Source: Annulohypoxylon bovei var. microspora (taxonomy: Eukaryota; Ascomycota; Sordariomycetes; Xylariales; Hypoxylaceae). Taken from it: a stretch of 64,000 bases of DNA. A model generated the notes under the pieces. That model was not told the origin of the DNA, did no database searches, and saw nothing but the letters and a program-made list of their open reading frames with translations. Where the stretch lies: contig MU405344.1 in assembly GCA_022836615.1 (NCBI GenBank), positions 1 through 64,000 on the forward strand, given 5' to 3'. Positions 23,111-34,256 of the stretch are shown one piece after another; within the stretch, counting starts at the first letter, position 1, and each line of letters opens with the position of its first letter. A program made the translations under genes and the position numbers.

Positions 23111-24172
23111 TCATTCGACGGCTGGTAACGATTCGACAAGCTCGAGTACCTTGTGGTCGTCTATGGCCGCGGCGTATCGTACGGCCATCGCATGAACGCA
23201 CTCCTTAGGCTGCATCTCATAGGGGCACATGATCCAGCCTATGCCCACTAGGAACGACTTCTTGTGTTCCGTCCTGACGTCCTCGTCTTTGTTCGAGAAG
23301 GTCGGAGCGCCGAGTTTTGCTAGCGTAGCAAGGTAATGGTCGACAAGCTCCCACTCGTGAGCCCTCCTGTCCTCGATGCTCAGAGCGCCGACGATGAAGT
23401 AAGAGACATCGTGGAAGGCTGATCCGATATGGATCATCTGCCAATCAAGGAACCTAGGCGCGCCCTTGTCAAGGTACGTGTTGCCAGTGTGGGCGTCTCC
23501 GTGCAAGAGGCATCGGAATTTGGGGTTTCTCGAACCGTAGTGCTTTTTCAAGACCGCCGTGACTCGTTCTTGGTCCTTCATATATTCGGGAATAGTTGGT
23601 CGCCCGTCACTCTTTACAACGACGTCGTAGGTCTTCATTAATGTGAGAAGCGCCTGGTCGTAGTCCGAAGTGAGCCAAGGGTAGTCCTCAGGCTTGACGT
23701 TCCACGTCTTGGCGTGCAGGGCGGCGAGCTGCTCGAGACCGGCTCGGACCCGCGAGACTGGCCAAACCTCAGTAGTAGTACCGAATTCGCACCCCTGGGA
23801 GGAGAGGTCGTCCATGATCACTATGCCTTGCTTGGCAGTTTTGCCGGCCCACCAAGACTTGGGGAGCTCCATGTGATCGAGGGACGGAGCCACTCGGTTG
23901 AAGAACTCAACCTCCCGTTGATAAATCATGACGACCCAGGGCAACTGCTTAAGAAAGGCGGGGTTGAAACCTCCCTTAATGCAGAGATCGGTTGGCCTTG
24001 GTGTCGTCTTGTCGGAGTCTGCATCCTCGTATTCAACGGTAACGCAGATCTTGCTAGCGGTTCCAGGCATAACCTTCTTAACATCGATCGATTTGATTTT
24101 GGTCCCCAGCACTTCAGCAAGCCACGAAGCCGTGACCTCCTCCGGGACCGTGGGAAGCTCTTTCTCTGCCAT
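23111..24172 (-). CDS. Aminoglycoside-phosphotransferase/CHK-kinase-like protein, 353 aa
   Basis: Intact single exon from ATG 24172. The catalytic loop LLHGDAHTGNTYL (the HGDxHxxN Brenner motif of small-molecule kinases, near residue 225) and the following FLDWQ, which supplies the metal-binding Asp, are present. A Lys-containing strand (CIKGGF) lies in the N-lobe. The family phosphorylates small hydroxylated molecules such as choline, macrolides or homoserine; fungi have many members of unknown substrate. Codon use is GC-rich compared with the AT-rich flanks. It sits between two direct hAT MITE copies together with the 7TM gene. Family is confident, substrate unknown. Confidence 0.88.
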   Translation of the reverse strand: MAEKELPTVPEEVTASWLAEVLGTKIKSIDVKKVMPGTASKICVTVEYEDADSDKTTPRPTDLCIKGGFNPAFLKQLPWVVMIYQREVEFFNRVAPSLDHMELPKSWWAGKTAKQGIVIMDDLSSQGCEFGTTTEVWPVSRVRAGLEQLAALHAKTWNVKPEDYPWLTSDYDQALLTLMKTYDVVVKSDGRPTIPEYMKDQERVTAVLKKHYGSRNPKFRCLLHGDAHTGNTYLDKGAPRFLDWQMIHIGSAFHDVSYFIVGALSIEDRRAHEWELVDHYLATLAKLGAPTFSNKDEDVRTEHKKSFLVGIGWIMCPYEMQPKECVHAMAVRYAAAIDDHKVLELVESLPAVE

Positions 24173-27085
24173 TTTTGGATTTTGTGGTATGAATCTGTTC
24201 GAGTGTAGATGGACTGAAGAATTAGGTTCGGTTCATCTAGTTGAACCTGGATGCTAGACCTTTAAACTTATGAAAATCAGAGTAACAATAGCGCACTCAT
24301 ACTTGGTTTTCACTCATGCAGAATCTACTGAATTCGTGGCTGTCCATCCCAAACGGGCATGAGTGCATACACCGTAAGTCTCTAGGATGGGGTAGCTCTA
24401 ACGTACTATGAGACGCTTCAAGAGATAATGGGAAAATTTCCGCCTCGCAAGGTTACAGATCATAAGCTGAGGCGGGGACTGATGTCGCGATGCTTACCAG
24501 GTAGACATAACTCATCAATCCCCCGCCAACATCTTTTCCCAGCAAACGTTTATACAGGGGGGTTCGAGTATGTATGTAGATGATGTACAGGGCCATGATA
24601 AGTCAGCTCATGGTTGTATGATTGCTGGTAAAGTATTGGTGCACGTATACGTTCCTGGTTGCTTCAGTCCCCCCTAATCACACGATGATCTTGCTGATCA
24701 TCGCCGGATTTCGCTTATCTACATAGGTACTCAGCCGCTTTAAGGGGCCACGGAATATTATTACCACGTCAGAATAAGTCGGAACAACGAGGCCTTCAAC
24801 CAGAGGTCGAATATAATAGTTCTAGACCTGACTAGCTAGAATAGCGTCAAAAGGACCCATATCAACCATTATTTCCTATGGGAAATGGTATGGTTTATCG
24901 TTAATACTTGACGCCATTGTGCTAGCATTAAAACAACCATTTGTCGATTCTTCTTACTATCCACTTCCTATTCCAATCTTTGCGTGATTATGGTAGACTT
25001 AGTCATTAAATTAGCAGCTGGAAACAGTCGGTCTGCATAATAAATAGCCGCAATGTGCGAGTCTACTGCATAATATGTACACACAATCATTAGGAGCTAC
25101 ACCTTAAACAGGCAGAAAGCTTAAATAACGAATATTTAAGGCTATAAGCTAGCCTTTATTAAGAAGTGGTTATGGTGACATTTAAGGTAATATTTAACGT
25201 AACATTTACCCCTGTACGTATGTATGTACATGTAGCCTCATTACATTTTGGTGTATTAGGTAGTATTAAAGGCTGACTTAACGAATCGTAGTCGCCGATA
25301 GCCACACTTATTTCAATAATGAAAAGTTTTTCTCGCCAAGCGGTAATTCACAAGGTTTTCTAACTACCCCTTGTAGATAAGCATTCCTCTTCTACCTACA
25401 ATTTCATACTATCCAAGTCTTTGAACTTAGGTACATACAAGGTGTTGTATGCCAGTTGCGTCGTTAATTTTGTTGCCAATCAAAAGCCATCTATCTTCGC
25501 TGATAACCGATGCCGGGCAATTACCTAGTAAGCCCTATCGTTCTAGAAAGATGGCTGCCGGCGCCTTACAAGCCATACTTCTCCATATATAGGTAGGTAA
25601 CGGTAGTTAAAGTGGCACATTCATCGATAGCTTCGATGTGTGTATCTTCTTTCGTTCCTGGCTTAGGCGTACCGACATTCGCATTCCCAAACAGATTCAT
25701 ACGTGCCTCGCATAATGAAGCTACCTAGGTGGGAAAGGTAGATATGACATGTCAGATTTTGTCGTCTCATCATTCCGGACAAGACTGGGGTAATGTATGT
25801 ATCCAGGCATGTAAGGGTAGGTATGCATGTGCATGTATGTATATACATACATATGTATCAAGAAAAAAGAGAAAAAAAATAGCTTATGTAGGTACATACC
25901 GTATCCCACACCAACGGTGAGCTGCCTCGCTTGTCTCAAAATGTAGCGCTGTCGAATCATAATCCTATCCGGTATCCGCTTTACCTATACTAATAAAGTA
26001 CGGTGTCGCATGCTAAGCTTCTGTCATTGGACGACGCTAGTGTCTGGACCCGGGGAAAAAAACCTTAGCGGCAGGTCTAAAAGACGGCTGGCCCCGCATT
26101 ATGGAAGTTGAATGACATTCTTGGCGACGGGGCTACGGGGCTCCTACGGGGAACGGTGCCCGCCCATCGCCTTCCTCAAGCGGTAGAGAAGGACAGACTG
26201 GCTGACTGGCTGACTGGACAGTCGTGTGTTCATGCAACTAAACCCTGAGGAAACATTATGTTGGAACAAGGATTTCTTGAACAAGGACCATTTGTGTTTC
26301 ATTAATATTTTATGTATGTAACTCGGTTAAAGCTTCGTGGTATTCCCTCTGTTCCTTAAGATTGTTCGATGGGATTGATGTTGGGATACGAGTTTCAAAT
26401 ATGTTCGCCTCAGCGAACAGATTCGGCCACAATGCAAGGTACAAATTATACCGCCTTATTAGAAGAAATATTCGAGAACGCGCTATGCACGGAATAGGAT
26501 TAATGCGAGAGTCCCGGCTTCATGGTTGACCTTCCATTGCCAATTTCTTCTCGGTACCCTAATACATAGTACGGTAGTACTACCAAGCCCGGCAAGCACA
26601 GAAACCCAGTAATACCCTCAGGCTTCTCCGATGTACTATGTATCACGTAGTATTTCCAATAAGTGAACACGTGCCAATTCAGGGGTTTTCCTGGCCTTTT
26701 CCTAGGTTGTATGTACAATTCGGCGCATGAATGTCTCGACTAGATAAGGATCGCAAAGACCAACTCCAGGCCCGTCCGGTGCTATAGACGAGCTACCCGA
26801 GTTACGTAGGATCTGATTGCACCGTGTAAAATTTCGAAATGCCTTGTAAATAATAGCCTGGATATGTAGCTGGGCAATCCTAAATCCAAATCTACGGCTG
26901 ACGGACCGTCGAACGTTGTCTGATCGACGAACCACCGTCCCTTGTTCGAGCTCATTCAGGAGAACTCCTATGGTTGAAATAAATTATTACTTAAGTGCGT
27001 GATCACGTCGTATCTCGCTATTTTGTGAAGATTCCCTTCGAATCGCATTGCTTCGTCACACTCCTTTATCGCCCCTCGGTCTACC
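24173..27085. other. Long intergenic region
   Basis: About 2.9 kb in which I recognised no gene. It includes the kinase promoter, AT-rich tracts, an ATGT/ACAT microsatellite and a short actggctg repeat (about 26190-26215). A minus-strand frame at 26702-26935 has no recognisable domain. Confidence 0.5.
25793..25859. repeat. ATGT/ACAT simple-sequence tract
   Basis: Repeated atgt units turn into acat units around a central tatata, giving a nearly self-complementary purine-pyrimidine tract. Confidence 0.6.
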
Positions 27086-27115
27086 TTGGTCTGGAATCAG
27101 CTACTACCTGCAAAG

Positions 27116-28376
27116 ATGTGGGCTCGCGACAGTTTACCCCCGGCGATGATCGTCTTCCTCGTCCTAGATGTCATTGCGGTCGGCCTACGAATATTCGTTC
27201 GAACGCACATGAGCAAATCATTCGGCTACGATGATTGGGCCATGACTTCTGCCCTAGTAAGGAAAACAGAGAACTATGTGGTGGGTTTTCCGCAGGCTAA
27301 CCAACTATGCAGGTGGGCTACATCACCCTTTGCGCCCTCACATTCGTGTCGCTAGGAAACGGTTATGGGGCGGAGGAGATGAGGCCCGAGTGGGACGTCG
27401 TTAAGGGAGTTAAGGTGAGCAAGCGCGCTAGTTGTGACTGCAGATAGGCATCGTCTCACCCTATGGTCAGTTCTTCGTCGCCTCCACGTTAGCCTATGTC
27501 ATTGTGGTCTATGTCGCCAAGATCAGCGTGGCCCTCGTTCTGTACCGAATTGCCGTCACAAATAAGCCAATCCGAGCGCTCCTAGTAGTTTCGATGGTGA
27601 TATTGACGGTATGGACTATCGCTACGACCCTCATTGTCGCTTTTCAATGCACGCCGCTCCCAGTCGCCTGGGGTGAGGGCACCGGAACCTGTCTACCGGC
27701 GTACGTCCTAGCGAATACCGGCTACTCCATTTCCGCCATGGATATCGCATCTAGTTTCTTATATGCGGTTAGATACCCCGGCCGGCTGCCCCGCTTGCGT
27801 TCGCTAATTGTGTTGTAAAAGGGTCTACCCGTGGTTCTGTTGAAGGGAGTGCAGCTCAGTAGCAGGATGAAGGCTTCGGTCATTGTCCTTCTCGGATTGG
27901 GCATTGTGTAAGGACATCCCCCACGTACCTCTGCTCGGCCGGAGCACTAACAACCGTGCAGGAGCTCCATCGCCACCGTTATTCGACTGAAGTACCTTCT
28001 CGACGTGGGCAAACTGAAATCCGCCACCGGCATCGAAGCTTCCAACGCTTATCTGACCACATTCGTCTAGTAAGTTGGATATATTCGCTGTGGATGTAAC
28101 GATGCTGACCAGTTCTATAGTTCGGTGACAGAGCTAGGATTGACCATATTCACCGCGTCGCTTGCTGCGTTACGGCCCTTGCTCAAGTACGTTCCATTCG
28201 GGAATGACACTACCCAGGGGTATAGTCAGTCGAAGAAGAAGTCGGAGCTGCGTTCGAACATGGGGGCGCCTGTCAAGCTCGACGACTTGGAATCGACACC
28301 CAGCCAGGAGCACATCATCCCGCAGGGACACATCCAGAAGGAGACTCAGTATCGTGTCGAGTATACAAATGTCTAG
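27116..28376 (+). CDS. Fungal rhodopsin-like (PTH11-related) 7TM integral membrane protein, 329 aa
   Basis: Six exons: 27116-27256, 27313-27414, 27471-27767, 27822-27907, 27962-28069 and 28121-28376, all with GT-AG introns and continuous frame. The in-frame ATG at 27086 would add 10 residues. Conserved pieces in order: SLPPAMIVFLVLDVIAVGLRI, SFGYDDWAM, KISVALVLYRI, FQCTPLPVAW, YAGLPVVLLKGVQLSSRMKA, RLKYLLDV and SVTELGLTIFTASLAALRPLL. These match the fungal rhodopsin-domain/PTH11-like family, proposed seven-helix surface sensors. The tail is Ser/Lys-rich and cytosolic-looking. It is convergent with the terpene synthase, with a hAT MITE between the two 3' ends. Ligand and role are unknown. Confidence 0.88.
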
Positions 28377-28637
28377 AATATGACCGACTGGTAACCGATC
28401 TTGTCTTGTATTACTATTTCACCAAGTCTTCAAAATAGAGCTCTAGTTGAGTTGAACAGGTGAGCGATGGACCTAAGGATGCCTGGAGCAACACCAGGAC
28501 ATCCTTCACCTGGCAGTAGTAACGCGATTACTAACACGTATTAGCTTCACTGCATACAGTCGTTATAGCTCGCGAGGTAGATTTTCAAAGCATACGCATA
28601 ATCTAAGTATTCTAAGATGTATAATATTAGACTTAAT

Positions 28638-29027
28638 CAGCGCTTGGATTAGGCCAGGCTCAAAACTGGCCTGAATCAGTCAACTCAGGTCAGGCCCAGT
28701 CAGTTTTTGGTTTTTTATAAACTGGTCAGATCAGTTCGTTCCGATTTTCTGACTGACAGGCCATCAGGCCAAAATAACAATTATAAACCCACTTTTATAC
28801 GTGTTCTTATTGGCTACAGAAGACCCAGTTTTATAATTGATTAGTCAGAAATTAGTAATCAAGTTCGTTTCCTTATCGATAAGACTGTCGTTATTTTGTC
28901 CCACTTTTCTTTCGAATCTGATCAGTTTAATTGACTGAACTAACCAGTCCAGTTCATTACTTTCTAGCGGCCAATCAGATCAGTTCATTGCTTCAAGCCT
29001 GACTGGCCTGGCCTGATCCAAGCGCTG
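28638..29027. mobile_element. Non-autonomous hAT element (MITE), family 2 copy B, 390 bp
   Basis: It has the same 22-bp inverted ends as the copy at 22216-22615. An exact 8-bp duplication GACTTAAT flanks it (28630-28637 and 29028-29035). The first 140 bp differ from copy A at only a few positions; the middle has diverged more and carries small indels. It lies between the convergent 3' ends of the 7TM protein and the terpene synthase, about 260 bp from each stop. Confidence 0.95.
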
Positions 29028-29291
29028 GACTTAATTCTAAGAGTGCCTTCGCGGTAAGAATACCTATCAATTGAACCGGAGCTTGTGCTGGATATTTCCT
29101 GGGCGTGTAGACTCGGGCTCGTATGATCTCATGACATCAATTGAATAACATTTTTCAAAGAACATTGGCATTACGACGTGTGATTCATTAATAAAAGATG
29201 TGAGTCTAGGTTCCTCCTCTCTATGTACTGTTTTCCTGTATCCTTACCTTAGGTATCCTTCTACCCCCACTGACAGCGCACTCGCCTCCTG

Positions 29292-30459
29292 CTATAGATC
29301 CGGATTGTACCGCGGACAAGTTGCGCTCCAAAAACAGTTTCCTCCCAGCATCAGTCCCATTGCGTCGACATATTTAGCCATTTTAGGCGTTTCCCCAGTT
29401 CTTTTCAGAACTTCCAGACCTAACCTCCGGGTCTCTTGCTCGTGGTACACGATTAATCCTCGAAGGAATATGGTCGCGTTCTTCTCGCTCATGTTGTGCT
29501 GTCTCATGATGATTGGTACCGCATTCCACTGCCGATCTGCGGATTCTGTTCTCTCGACCGTCCAGGAGTATAGGTCATTGGTCAATCCCATGACACGCCC
29601 GCTCGACAAATAATATTCCCGGGACGCCTCAACCTCGGTCTCGTCAAGGTGGATATCTAAGGTCCACTGCATGAAGCCCTCCATAATCCTGGCGCAAAGT
29701 TAGCACGGCGGGCAAATGGCATCGAGAAGACGAAGCGGAAACGAACCCGAACCCAACGTTCAACCTCCTAAACTCGGTGTATTCCTCAATAGTAACGAGT
29801 GGATTTTTTTGACTATCGTAGTTCTCGAGGTAAGACTTAAGTGAGTCGATGACACGTGGTGCCCCCTTCTCATCCATCTTAGCCACGCGATGACCGAAAT
29901 CCTTGAACAGGCTAGCCATATGGCGCTTGGAGCTTGACTTTGGCTTTTCTGGCGCTCCGACCAATGAGTCACGAACCCGAGCATGGGCTTCCAAGGCTCC
30001 GCTATGGGGTATTTCCTCAATGATATCTGCCGCGTCATCAGTTAGCATGAACGAGTCTATCAAATCCCGTCTTCACTCACCATCGTACAGCCAGAGCGTC
30101 TCGATAATCTCGGTACCCAGCTTTACCCTCTCCATCTGGCTTTCCGGCCAACAGATGGCGAAGAAGTTGCCATACGGCCCTGCGGAATGTGGTCGAGTTT
30201 TGGCATCTGGAAGAAGGTCCCGGAAATTACTCCGGGCGTCGACGGCTCCTTGTGAAATCTCCGGCTCATCTTTATGTACGCAGACCGGGAATGTGGTGAT
30301 ACATTGAGGAGATGAGGCAGTGTCGATTTTAACTGCTGGTGTCGTCGAGACCGAGGACTGACTTGCTGAGGGTTTGTGTCCGGGGATGAAGTTATAAAGA
30401 CTGCTGAAGTTGGGCCTCTTAAGGCTCAGCTTGAAACGTAAGGTAGTGGTCTTCGACAT
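29292..30459 (-). CDS. Class I terpene synthase (stand-alone cyclase), 351 aa
   Basis: Three exons: 30459-30081, 30026-29747 and 29688-29292. Intron 1 (54 nt, gtgagt...ggcag, branch ctaac) joins LWLYD to DIIEEIPH, creating the metal-binding DDxxE motif D126-D127-I-I-E130. Intron 2 (58 nt, branch ctaac) has a non-consensus gttcgt donor. Exon 3 has FMQWTLDI and the second metal motif NDLYSWTVE (N257, S261, E265), then AVPIIMRQHN and a terminal Arg-Tyr pair (CPRY). Such enzymes ionise farnesyl, geranylgeranyl or longer prenyl diphosphates and cyclise them. The sequence resembles the N-terminal cyclase half of fungal chimeric synthases, but the frame stops six residues after the start of CPRY and no prenyltransferase domain follows. 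Product class (C15, C20 or C25) cannot be told. Motifs are intact, so it should be active. Confidence 0.93.
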
Positions 30460-32569
30460 TGTGTTAAGATGGAGTTGCGATGGAATGCTACACTGCAGCT
30501 GTACGAAATCAAGCTTTGCAGAATAATCAGATACCTATTTCAATTCGAGATGCAGGCGAAAGAGATGTCATTTGTACTTGAGCAGACCAGTGGCTTTCGA
30601 GCGAAAGCACTCCGAGATGACCTGACTGGTTAGGACGATCAACGCTACTATTCCAGCCGCCGAGTGATCGACTCCAGAGGCACATTCCATCATGCAGGAA
30701 ACCGAGTCCACTGGTTCAACTATGTATTAACGCCCAACAGTGGGGAAGGAACCATTATTCTGGGCCTCGAAGACATGTTCTCTAGACTTGGCAGCTCGAA
30801 TATTACTATTCTAACAACGCATCACACCTCATCGCACCTTAAGATGAGCTTACCGATTGCAACATCAGACGCGAATTCAAGGGATATCCTAGCTGTCAAC
30901 TACTGCGCCTTTGGGATACTCTCTATGATCATACTACGGTGGCCACGGCGTATGGGGCTCGTGATCGTGGTTGCTTGAGGAGCCAACGATAAAGGACCGG
31001 CTTCGATAGCGTTGGAACTCTACCCACATGGTCACCTTACAGGCTGATTAGGCGCCCGAAGGTGTTCGCCGTGACTCGGAAACCCTCGGTGATCCTTCTG
31101 CCACGGCCGGCTATTCGTCCCCTCACCTCTAGCCATTGAGACCCATAATGCTATCTCACAGTCTAGTTCTCACGATGGTACCATACATATCAAGAAGACA
31201 AGTTGCCATACCACCTAGAGACACAGTGATAGTCATGTATGTGGTGGGCGTCTCGAGCGATAGCAACGAGGCACGACTGGCTCACAAGCGTCCTTCTTCT
31301 TTGCCAAGAGTATAACCGGCAAGGTGGTTCCGTACATCGTGATCAGTAGCTCTACATGGGTAGTATGTCGCCTGCGGTATCTACATAACCATATGTTCCA
31401 TGCCAGGTCAAAGGATATCAAACGTCGGTACTTCAATATGGCACCCTACCAGTAACTGCCAGCTCAACCGTGGTTCCCTAAGTACGGACATTTTTCCTAA
31501 GGAGTCTTGGTGTGATAGAGAGGGTATTTTTGGAAGAGCGGAAATTTTATGCGGTTGGTTGAACATGATGCAGAATGACTTGCTGACCACATAAAGACTC
31601 AATTCAAGTAGCCGATTGGGTTAAGCTATATGTATTGTAGATCTGTACTCAATTTGTATCAATGGGCCTTATGTATGGGATTTTACCAACTTTCCTTTAC
31701 GTTAACCATGTTGACCAAGGCTATATGATGGGTCCAAGGTCCGAAAGCTGTGGAATGATAGTTTGTTTCTGATGACGTAGCAATATATGTGTGGCGGGTC
31801 GTGGTGAAGGTCAATTGACTACCTCTTTTCAGGGGACTGTGAGTCAGATTGATGTTGGTTTTCACCGACAGCTTCACGCAGAACTGATGATCGACACAAT
31901 ATTGGGAATAAAAAAAATGTCACTGAATATCACCAGTTAATGTAATGTCACATAATTCATATTCTCGTTTTGTAAGCCTCTTGTACAGTTCAAGGTTTCA
32001 AATTATAATATAATAAATATTAAATGCCAGGTCAAGGGATAGTATCATGTGTACAATACAAACCCCCACCATGACCCCCGCCCCCACAATTAGAATGCAG
32101 ATGTACATAACTAGACCTGCCACATGGAATGTCATCGCCGGAATATCATCATTATTCTAAACATTATTCTACAACATTAATAAGATGCATAGCCTGTACG
32201 AGCGTTCATATTCACTATTTTAATCCAGGTACGTTATTAATAACGCACAACCATGAAGAATATTCACCAATTTAACGCGACTAAAGGCCTTACGTGAATC
32301 TCGCACCTTGCGACGCGGTTATTGTGGTTTGTATGTACATATGTACTTAGGTACACACCGCTCAGAGGCCTCTAAAGGAACTTACCAATGCGCTGGAATT
32401 TTGACCCCACGCCGATCAATCTTCCCCATCCAATCAACAACCACCGCCACCTAATCAAGCTTCTCAAGTTTCAGCCCTACGGTTAAGCTTTTTCAATTAT
32501 ATGTTTCACAACATTAGTTACGGTAGCACAACGTGAGATAGATCCGTCCAGTCGGAAACCAATGCCATC
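30460..32569. other. Intergenic region
   Basis: About 2.1 kb including the terpene synthase promoter. The region near 30.6-31.4 kb is less AT-rich and may hold eroded coding sequence, but I could not assign a family on either strand. 31.6-32.5 kb is AT-rich non-coding DNA. Confidence 0.45.
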
Positions 32570-33933
32570 ATGGAGTCGCCAAGACAAGATAAGGTCACGG
32601 TGGAGGAGCAGACCGATAAGTTGAATGCGCGCCCATTCATTTCAATGGATCTCGACCAGCCAGACATGGCAGCCCATCGTTATAATGGCCTGCTACCACA
32701 ACGACGAGTCAAGCGCGTGATTGGGTTTGATGGATGGATGGAACATTGGCGACAACAATTTGGAAACTTTGGATTTAAGTTCCACAACAGTCGACATGCC
32801 CTGAACACAGCCAATGCATTCAACCTAGCCGAGACATCGCGATGTGCATTGTTCAAAGAGGTCCCAAATGTCATCGCCGACTTGTACCTTGGGAGTGAGG
32901 AAATCGAAGTAGGCCTACGTCTAGCAGTCGCTGAAACTGACGCATGGGTTCCGACCGGTGACCTTCTTTCGTCAGATGTTCCAGAAAGATTCACGCCGCG
33001 TCAGATGTTTTCGAAAGACCGTGCCGCTATCGCTACACACCGATTCACGGTTCTTCCCGTCCACGGTGGGCGTCTCCACCACTGGAGCCTTCTTATCTAC
33101 GACGATCAGACGCGCACGGCTATGATGTAGGACTCATTTCCGCCCAATCGTGATCAAAGAGCACACAGCCTCGAACATAATTTCCGTAGCTTCCTTCAAC
33201 GCAATGGCAAGGATTTTGAAGATGTTCAATTCACCCAGGCATCTATCCCAGACCAGAAAACTACCATCAGCTGCGGCTGGATATCGTTGGAATCTGCAAG
33301 AGCATTTATGCACGAAGGTGGACTGCAGAACTGGATGGACTCCATTTTGTATCGTGACATTACCGAGACTGATGACAAAAACCTGCATCTCAGGCGAGAA
33401 AAGGCGGCATTTGAGAATTGGGAAAGTTGGGCATCTGTTCCGGTATGTAACATTCATTTTCTTTATTTTTCTCCACCCAGCCTATCTCCGTGACGATACT
33501 GAAGAGCTATTGCTCTCGACACATTCCTCAAACTCGAGAACTCTCTCCAAGACAAAATTACTAACACCTATTAAAGTGGCGAGGTTCTCAAGAGGTTCTA
33601 TACCCAAAGCATCAAGACAAGCAGACGGGAACAACAGGATTAAAGGCAGACACCCCACCGAACTCTGCGAACGAAGCACATCCCTACGAAGACGATCAGC
33701 AGCGTCTACTTTCCGAGGCAATAACCTATAACATACCCCTTGAACATTACCAGCAACTCCTCGACTTCATCGACGAAGCGAGGCCTTGGACTCGACAACC
33801 CCTATCAGTTCGCGACTATTACCTCATACTGCTGAGCAGTAAGGGCGACATTGATGAGGCAAAGCAGAAAGTCCTACATCGAGAATCTGGAAAGAAGTCG
33901 TCTCTCCCCTCCCCCTTTACCAAGAAGGCATAG
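32570..33933 (+). pseudogene. Ulp1-like (C48) cysteine protease gene with one in-frame stop
   Basis: A frame from ATG 32570 reaches HHWSLLIYDD and TAMM, then TAG (33128-33130), and continues unbroken in the same frame with DSFPPN, FTQASIPDQ and SCGW. In Ulp1/SUMO-protease-like peptidases the His of HHWSLLIYD, the Asp of the next YDS, the Gln and the Cys of CG form the active site. All are present, and the stop sits exactly where YDS expects Tyr. A good intron (33443-33576, ttaaag acceptor) leads to a final exon ending LPSPFTKKA at 33933. The total would be about 409 codons. It may be a very young pseudogene, a sequencing error or a readthrough case. Confidence 0.72.
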
Positions 33934-34256
33934 TTTGTTGTGGCAGTTTTTTGGGTGGAAAGGTGAGAGTTTGTACCAGTGTTATTTCCTTTCAGACGCT
34001 GGATGAGTTTGTAGTCGCTAGCTTTGGCTAGTTCATGTGAGTAGCACATCTTAGGATGATTGTTGATAGTTGTTGCTTTGGGCTCAAATGATGTGGAGTC
34101 GGGCTAGGGTTTTATTCTGAATGATCAGAAATTCGGGCTGTTACACTTGTAAGAATAAGACTCTGAAATTGATTCTAATTGGATGGCTTGTTTTATCATG
34201 AATTCGATATAAGAACCTAAACCGCGACACGCAATCTTAATAGAGCTCGTGGTACA
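33934..34256. other. Intergenic region between convergent genes
   Basis: Shared 3' flank of the protease pseudogene and the F-box gene. Nothing else was seen. Confidence 0.5.

Noticed and set aside
26702..26935. 77-aa minus-strand frame upstream of the 7TM gene
   Set aside because: No domain, no splice partners found, and the neighbouring sequence is AT-rich and closed in all frames.
30041..30080. 24-nt intron (gtgagt...gatag) in the terpene synthase
   Set aside because: It is too short for splicing. The 54-nt alternative ending ggcag has a branch point and recreates the canonical DDxxE motif.
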